Source of the DNA: CAYYTU01 sp964474655
GTDB lineage: Bacteria; Chloroflexota; Anaerolineae; B4-G1
Direction: 5' to 3'
Assembly: GCA_964474655.1 (NCBI GenBank)
Contig: CAYYTU010000099.1
Coordinates: forward strand, 1 to 8,978
Length of the DNA: 8,978 nucleotides
This document shows positions 7,280 through 8,978 of this stretch, one piece after another; positions within the stretch are counted from its first letter, which is position 1, and each line of letters opens with the position of its first letter. A program made the position numbers and the translations under genes. The notes beneath the pieces are model-generated. The model ran no database searches. It had not been told where the DNA came from and was given only the letters and a program-made list of their open reading frames with translations.

Positions 7280-7346
7280 GACGGTCATACCGGATCAAGT
7301 CTGAACCAGGATGTTTCTGGTCTCAGCTTGAACGGGTCTGACGGTC
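7278..7346. repeat. 9-bp direct repeat CTGACGGTC flanking the stem-loop
   Basis: CTGACGGTC occurs at 7278-7286 and again at 7338-7346, immediately outside the stem-loop at 7290-7335. A shorter form, CTGACGG, occurs at 8389-8395 in front of the 332-aa gene. Read on the minus strand, the copies at 7278 and 8389 run directly into the ribosome binding sites. Confidence 0.5.
7290..7335 (-). other. Long stem-loop in the gap between the 332-aa gene and the LysM gene
   Basis: In the minus-strand transcript three blocks pair in register: 7295-7299 with 7327-7331, 7301-7304 with 7323-7326, and 7305-7309 with 7317-7321. The stem has 14 bp, two single-base bulges and a 7-nt loop. CCG/CGG (7290-7292 with 7333-7335) can close the base. 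No U-run follows, so it is not a standard terminator. It lies only about 10 nt before the AGGAGG site of the LysM gene. It could act as an mRNA processing or stability element, an attenuator or a block to ribosome access. Confidence 0.6.
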
Positions 7347-7379
7347 CTGGTCGGGCCAAGGTCGTGATGTTTCCCTCGG

Positions 7380-8378
7380 CTACAGCTTATCTTTCAGCTT
7401 TCTTTCTAGTGTGTCTGGATCGTCGCTTTCAACGGCGTCGAATTCGACGCCGGGGTAGTGCTCGTCGTACCAGGCCTGGGTCAATCCATCAGCGATGTCT
7501 TGCGGATTGACACCGACGATCCGGCGCTGATCCAAATCGCCGATCCCGGCGTCGTCGGCCGAGAACCCGACGGTATTCTTCGTAGCATAGACAGCCCGCA
7601 TAGCGGCTACAGCCATATCTCGCGGCAGATCCTTGGGCAAGAGCACATAGGTGCGAGCGTAGTCGATGCGGGGCGCGCCGCGTGGTTTGGTCTCTTCGTC
7701 TGCTTCGTTTTCGTCGTCTTCGCTGGGGCTTTCCCCGTCGACGGGAACCAACGAGAAATCGTCCATAAACCAGTTATTCTCAAAGCTCCATTTGGCCTTG
7801 CACTCTAGCCAGACCCGCACCTCGCCGCTATCGGGAGCGGTGAACGTCACCCAGACTTCGCCGTAGGAGCCGAACTCCAGGGTGCCGTTGGCCTTGTTGA
7901 ACCAATCGGACCAGGTGATCCCCTCGCCTCCCGACGGGTCCTGCCCCTCCGGCCAGGTAGCGTCCGGGGCGCTCCAGCCAGCGCGGCCCTCGGCGGCCCA
8001 GATATCGTCTGGGTAAACTTTCCTCCCGCCGCTGTACTTTTTGATGATATCCGGGAAGACGTTCGCCGTAAAGCGATAACGCTCGCCCGCTTTCAGCCCT
8101 GTGACATGTTGCGTGATGGCAAAGTAGATCGGGGCCCAGGGCTTGAAGACTTTCAGACAGTAGTCTCCCTCTAGGAAATATAAGTCGCGCTCTTGAGGCG
8201 GTGCATCTTCAATATGCCAGGTGACCGATTCTGGTCGGTAGGCCGGTGGATTCCCAATGCCGGGGAATTCAGCCTTGTCGAGGTAGTGGAGGTACCACTC
8301 ATCGGGCACCACCAGCTCGGTAATCTGGTCCTGATGATGATGGCCTTCCTCGAAACTGGCGTTTTTGAGCAAATTCAT
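7380..8378 (-). CDS. Two-domain protein: CBM-like beta-sandwich plus C-terminal 'SADDAGIGDLD' domain, no signal peptide
   Basis: A 332-aa protein of unknown function and first gene of the leftward cluster. Residues 2-213 match the N-terminal domain of the LysM protein next door: both open with LLKN/ILKN..FE and share a PES motif, an ER...FL..G.YC.K.F core (63-78 here), PIY.A..Q.V.GL..G.RYRF (83-103) and a closing N.(W/F)F.D....P (201-212). This fold type usually binds carbohydrate. An acidic linker (214-231, rich in D and E) leads to a compact domain of about 100 residues (236-332) with TYVLLPKD, SADDAGIGDLDQRRIVGVNP (273-292) and DEHYPGVEF. I recognise that motif pattern as recurring in Chloroflexota proteins but know no activity for it. 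There is no signal peptide or membrane helix; the protein starts directly on the first strand, with HHH at 13-15. The ATG at 8378 is supported by AGGGGG 6 nt upstream. Cytoplasmic location is therefore likely, unlike its paralogue. Confidence 0.85.
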   Translation of the reverse strand: MNLLKNASFEEGHHHQDQITELVVPDEWYLHYLDKAEFPGIGNPPAYRPESVTWHIEDAPPQERDLYFLEGDYCLKVFKPWAPIYFAITQHVTGLKAGERYRFTANVFPDIIKKYSGGRKVYPDDIWAAEGRAGWSAPDATWPEGQDPSGGEGITWSDWFNKANGTLEFGSYGEVWVTFTAPDSGEVRVWLECKAKWSFENNWFMDDFSLVPVDGESPSEDDENEADEETKPRGAPRIDYARTYVLLPKDLPRDMAVAAMRAVYATKNTVGFSADDAGIGDLDQRRIVGVNPQDIADGLTQAWYDEHYPGVEFDAVESDDPDTLERKLKDKL

Positions 8379-8384
8379 CAGCTT

Positions 8385-8390
8385 CCCCCT
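8385..8390 (-). promoter_or_regulatory. Ribosome binding site of the 332-aa gene
   Basis: On the minus strand AGGGGG stands 6 nt before the ATG at 8378. This supports the start and argues against a longer reading with a missed signal peptide, since no in-frame start with a hydrophobic leader is apparent upstream. Confidence 0.6.
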
Positions 8391-8561
8391 GACGGAGTAA
8401 ATTCCTCGCCTTTGAGATCAGTAGGATCACAATGACTGACGATAGAAGGCCAAACGCATTCCTCCAATCGCTCAGAGTAGAGATAGTCCGTATCCGACCG
8501 CTGGATTGTCGGCCAGCAAGAGCGAATGTGATCTACTGAAATTGGGCAAATCCAAGTCGTG

Positions 8562-8590
8562 ATTCTAGCATATTTGGCGCAAAAGCACAA
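8562..8590 (-). promoter_or_regulatory. Candidate extended -10 promoter of the leftward gene cluster
   Basis: On the minus strand TGC-TAGAAT (8570-8562) matches an extended -10 element, with TAGAAT 5 of 6 to consensus. TTGTGC (8590-8585) sits exactly 17 bp upstream as a weak -35 box (3 of 6). Transcription would start near 8555 and give a leader of about 175 nt before the ATG at 8378. A second GATTCTAG at 8619-8626 lacks the TG extension and a -35 box. Confidence 0.4.
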
Positions 8591-8599
8591 TTGTGCGCC
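8576..8599. promoter_or_regulatory. 12-bp perfect palindrome nested in a GGCGCA...TGCGCC inverted repeat, on the -35 box
   Basis: GCACAATTGTGC (8585-8596) is a perfect palindrome. Overlapping it, GGCGCA (8576-8581) pairs with TGCGCC (8594-8599). The site overlaps the -35 box of the candidate cluster promoter, a position typical of repressor operators. No regulator gene is present in the window to pair with it. Confidence 0.45.
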
Positions 8600-8606
8600 G
8601 GGAGTG

Positions 8607-8695
8607 GGCAAACGAAGCGATTCTAGGGTAGCCCAGACGCATTAGATTGCCTACAGTCACGTTTATCGAGCGCATCAACCCCAGCTTCGTTTGCC
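8607..8695. repeat. 12-bp perfect inverted repeat enclosing 65 bp
   Basis: GGCAAACGAAGC (8607-8618) is the exact reverse complement of GCTTCGTTTGCC (8684-8695), and a G-T wobble could extend it by one pair. The 65-bp interior has no convincing gene. It could be a small structured RNA, a mobile-element remnant or a pair of protein binding sites. Confidence 0.5.
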
Positions 8696-8806
8696 TTGTT
8701 CGCGCCTAAGCACGTTCTGCGGCCTTGAGGGCATTTTTGCTGGGCGACCTGCTTCGAAATCCCAGGAGTTAACCTTGAGAAGCTGCGTCGGCAGGGGCCT
8801 GTCAAG

Positions 8807-8953
8807 TCAAAAGATAATGTTACCGGGACAATCCAATCCTCTTCAGGTTCAGGGGCATCGGCTTAGGATGCCCAGTAGTAGTGTAGTGCCAGACAAAGCA
8901 ACGTTCATTTTTTCCTCAGTGGACATAGTTCCTCCAGTAACATTATCATTTGA
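8807..8953. repeat. 17-bp near-perfect terminal inverted repeat pair enclosing 113 bp, with a third partial copy at 8970-8978
   Basis: The sequence at 8807-8823 matches the reverse complement of 8937-8953 at 16 of 17 positions, with GATAATGTTAC identical in both, and GG recurs 1 nt further inward on each side. ATGTTACCG is also found complementary at 8970-8978, where the window ends. Such repeats occur at insertion-sequence ends and in small non-autonomous elements. No transposase is in the window and no clear target duplication is seen: GTCAAG outside the left arm and GTGAAC outside the right share 4 of 6 bases. Confidence 0.5.
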
Positions 8954-8978
8954 GTGAACTATACCACTTCGGTAACAT

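Larger units (their letters stand above)
8379..8978. other. 600-bp region without a convincing gene at the right edge
   Basis: This stretch is more AT-rich than the genes. Short open frames of 60-88 codons exist on both strands, but none has a recognisable domain or a supported start. Apart from the candidate promoter, palindrome and inverted repeats listed separately, I see nothing coding. It separates the operon from whatever lies to the right. Confidence 0.6.

Noticed and set aside
7290..7335. Stem-loop considered as a Rho-independent terminator between the two paralogues
   Set aside because: In the coding direction the stem is followed by TCCGGTATG-type sequence and the next binding site, with no U-run.
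8378..8611. A 77-codon minus-strand reading frame whose stop overlaps the ATG of the 332-aa gene (TGATG)
   Set aside because: It starts upstream of the likely promoter, is rich in Cys, shows no domain, and the ATG it abuts has its own ribosome binding site. The overlap is probably accidental.
8623..8957. Open frames of 60 and 88 codons on opposite strands in the right flank
   Set aside because: No recognisable motif or supported start; they overlap each other and the inverted repeats.

Overview
The window looks like a chromosomal segment of a bacterium of the Chloroflexota type (Anaerolineae/Caldilineae-like, possibly uncultured). This is an inference from protein architecture, not from a marker gene: a very large membrane protein of the PTPS-related/YfhO-like type with tandem beta-sandwich repeats, a membrane-anchored LysM protein with long Pro/Thr- and Glu/Gly-rich linkers, and a C-terminal domain carrying a SADDAGIGDLD motif that I associate with proteins of this phylum. 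The coding parts are GC-rich and the two flanks are visibly more AT-rich. No RNA gene, CRISPR array or transposase gene is visible.

Layout. Positions 1-109 are a leader with a candidate promoter, a palindrome over its -10 box and a 9-bp inverted repeat. They precede a rightward gene (110-1324) for a uroporphyrinogen-decarboxylase-like, probably zinc-dependent methyltransferase-type protein. Its stop faces, across 6 bp, the stop of a leftward gene cluster. In transcription order that cluster is a 332-aa protein without a signal peptide (8378-7380), its secreted and membrane-anchored LysM paralogue (7264-5633), a 1185-aa polytopic glycosyltransferase-like membrane protein (5587-2030) and a UPF0016/GDT1-type manganese transporter (1948-1331). 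Gaps are 45-115 bp and all four genes point the same way, so an operon is likely. Positions 8379-8978 hold no convincing gene. They contain a good candidate promoter for the operon with a 12-bp palindrome on its -35 box, a 12-bp inverted repeat, and, at the window edge, a 17-bp near-perfect inverted repeat with a third partial copy that may belong to a mobile element continuing to the right.

How the genes may work together. The cluster reads as a cell-envelope module. The polytopic protein would transfer or handle lipid-linked sugars on the outer face of the membrane, the LysM protein would bind cell-wall glycan while tethered to the membrane, and the 332-aa protein carries the same putative ligand-binding domain without any export signal. 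The UPF0016 protein may supply Mn2+ to the extracytoplasmic face, as its eukaryotic relatives do for Golgi glycosyltransferases. The methyltransferase-like gene is convergent and probably unrelated in function.
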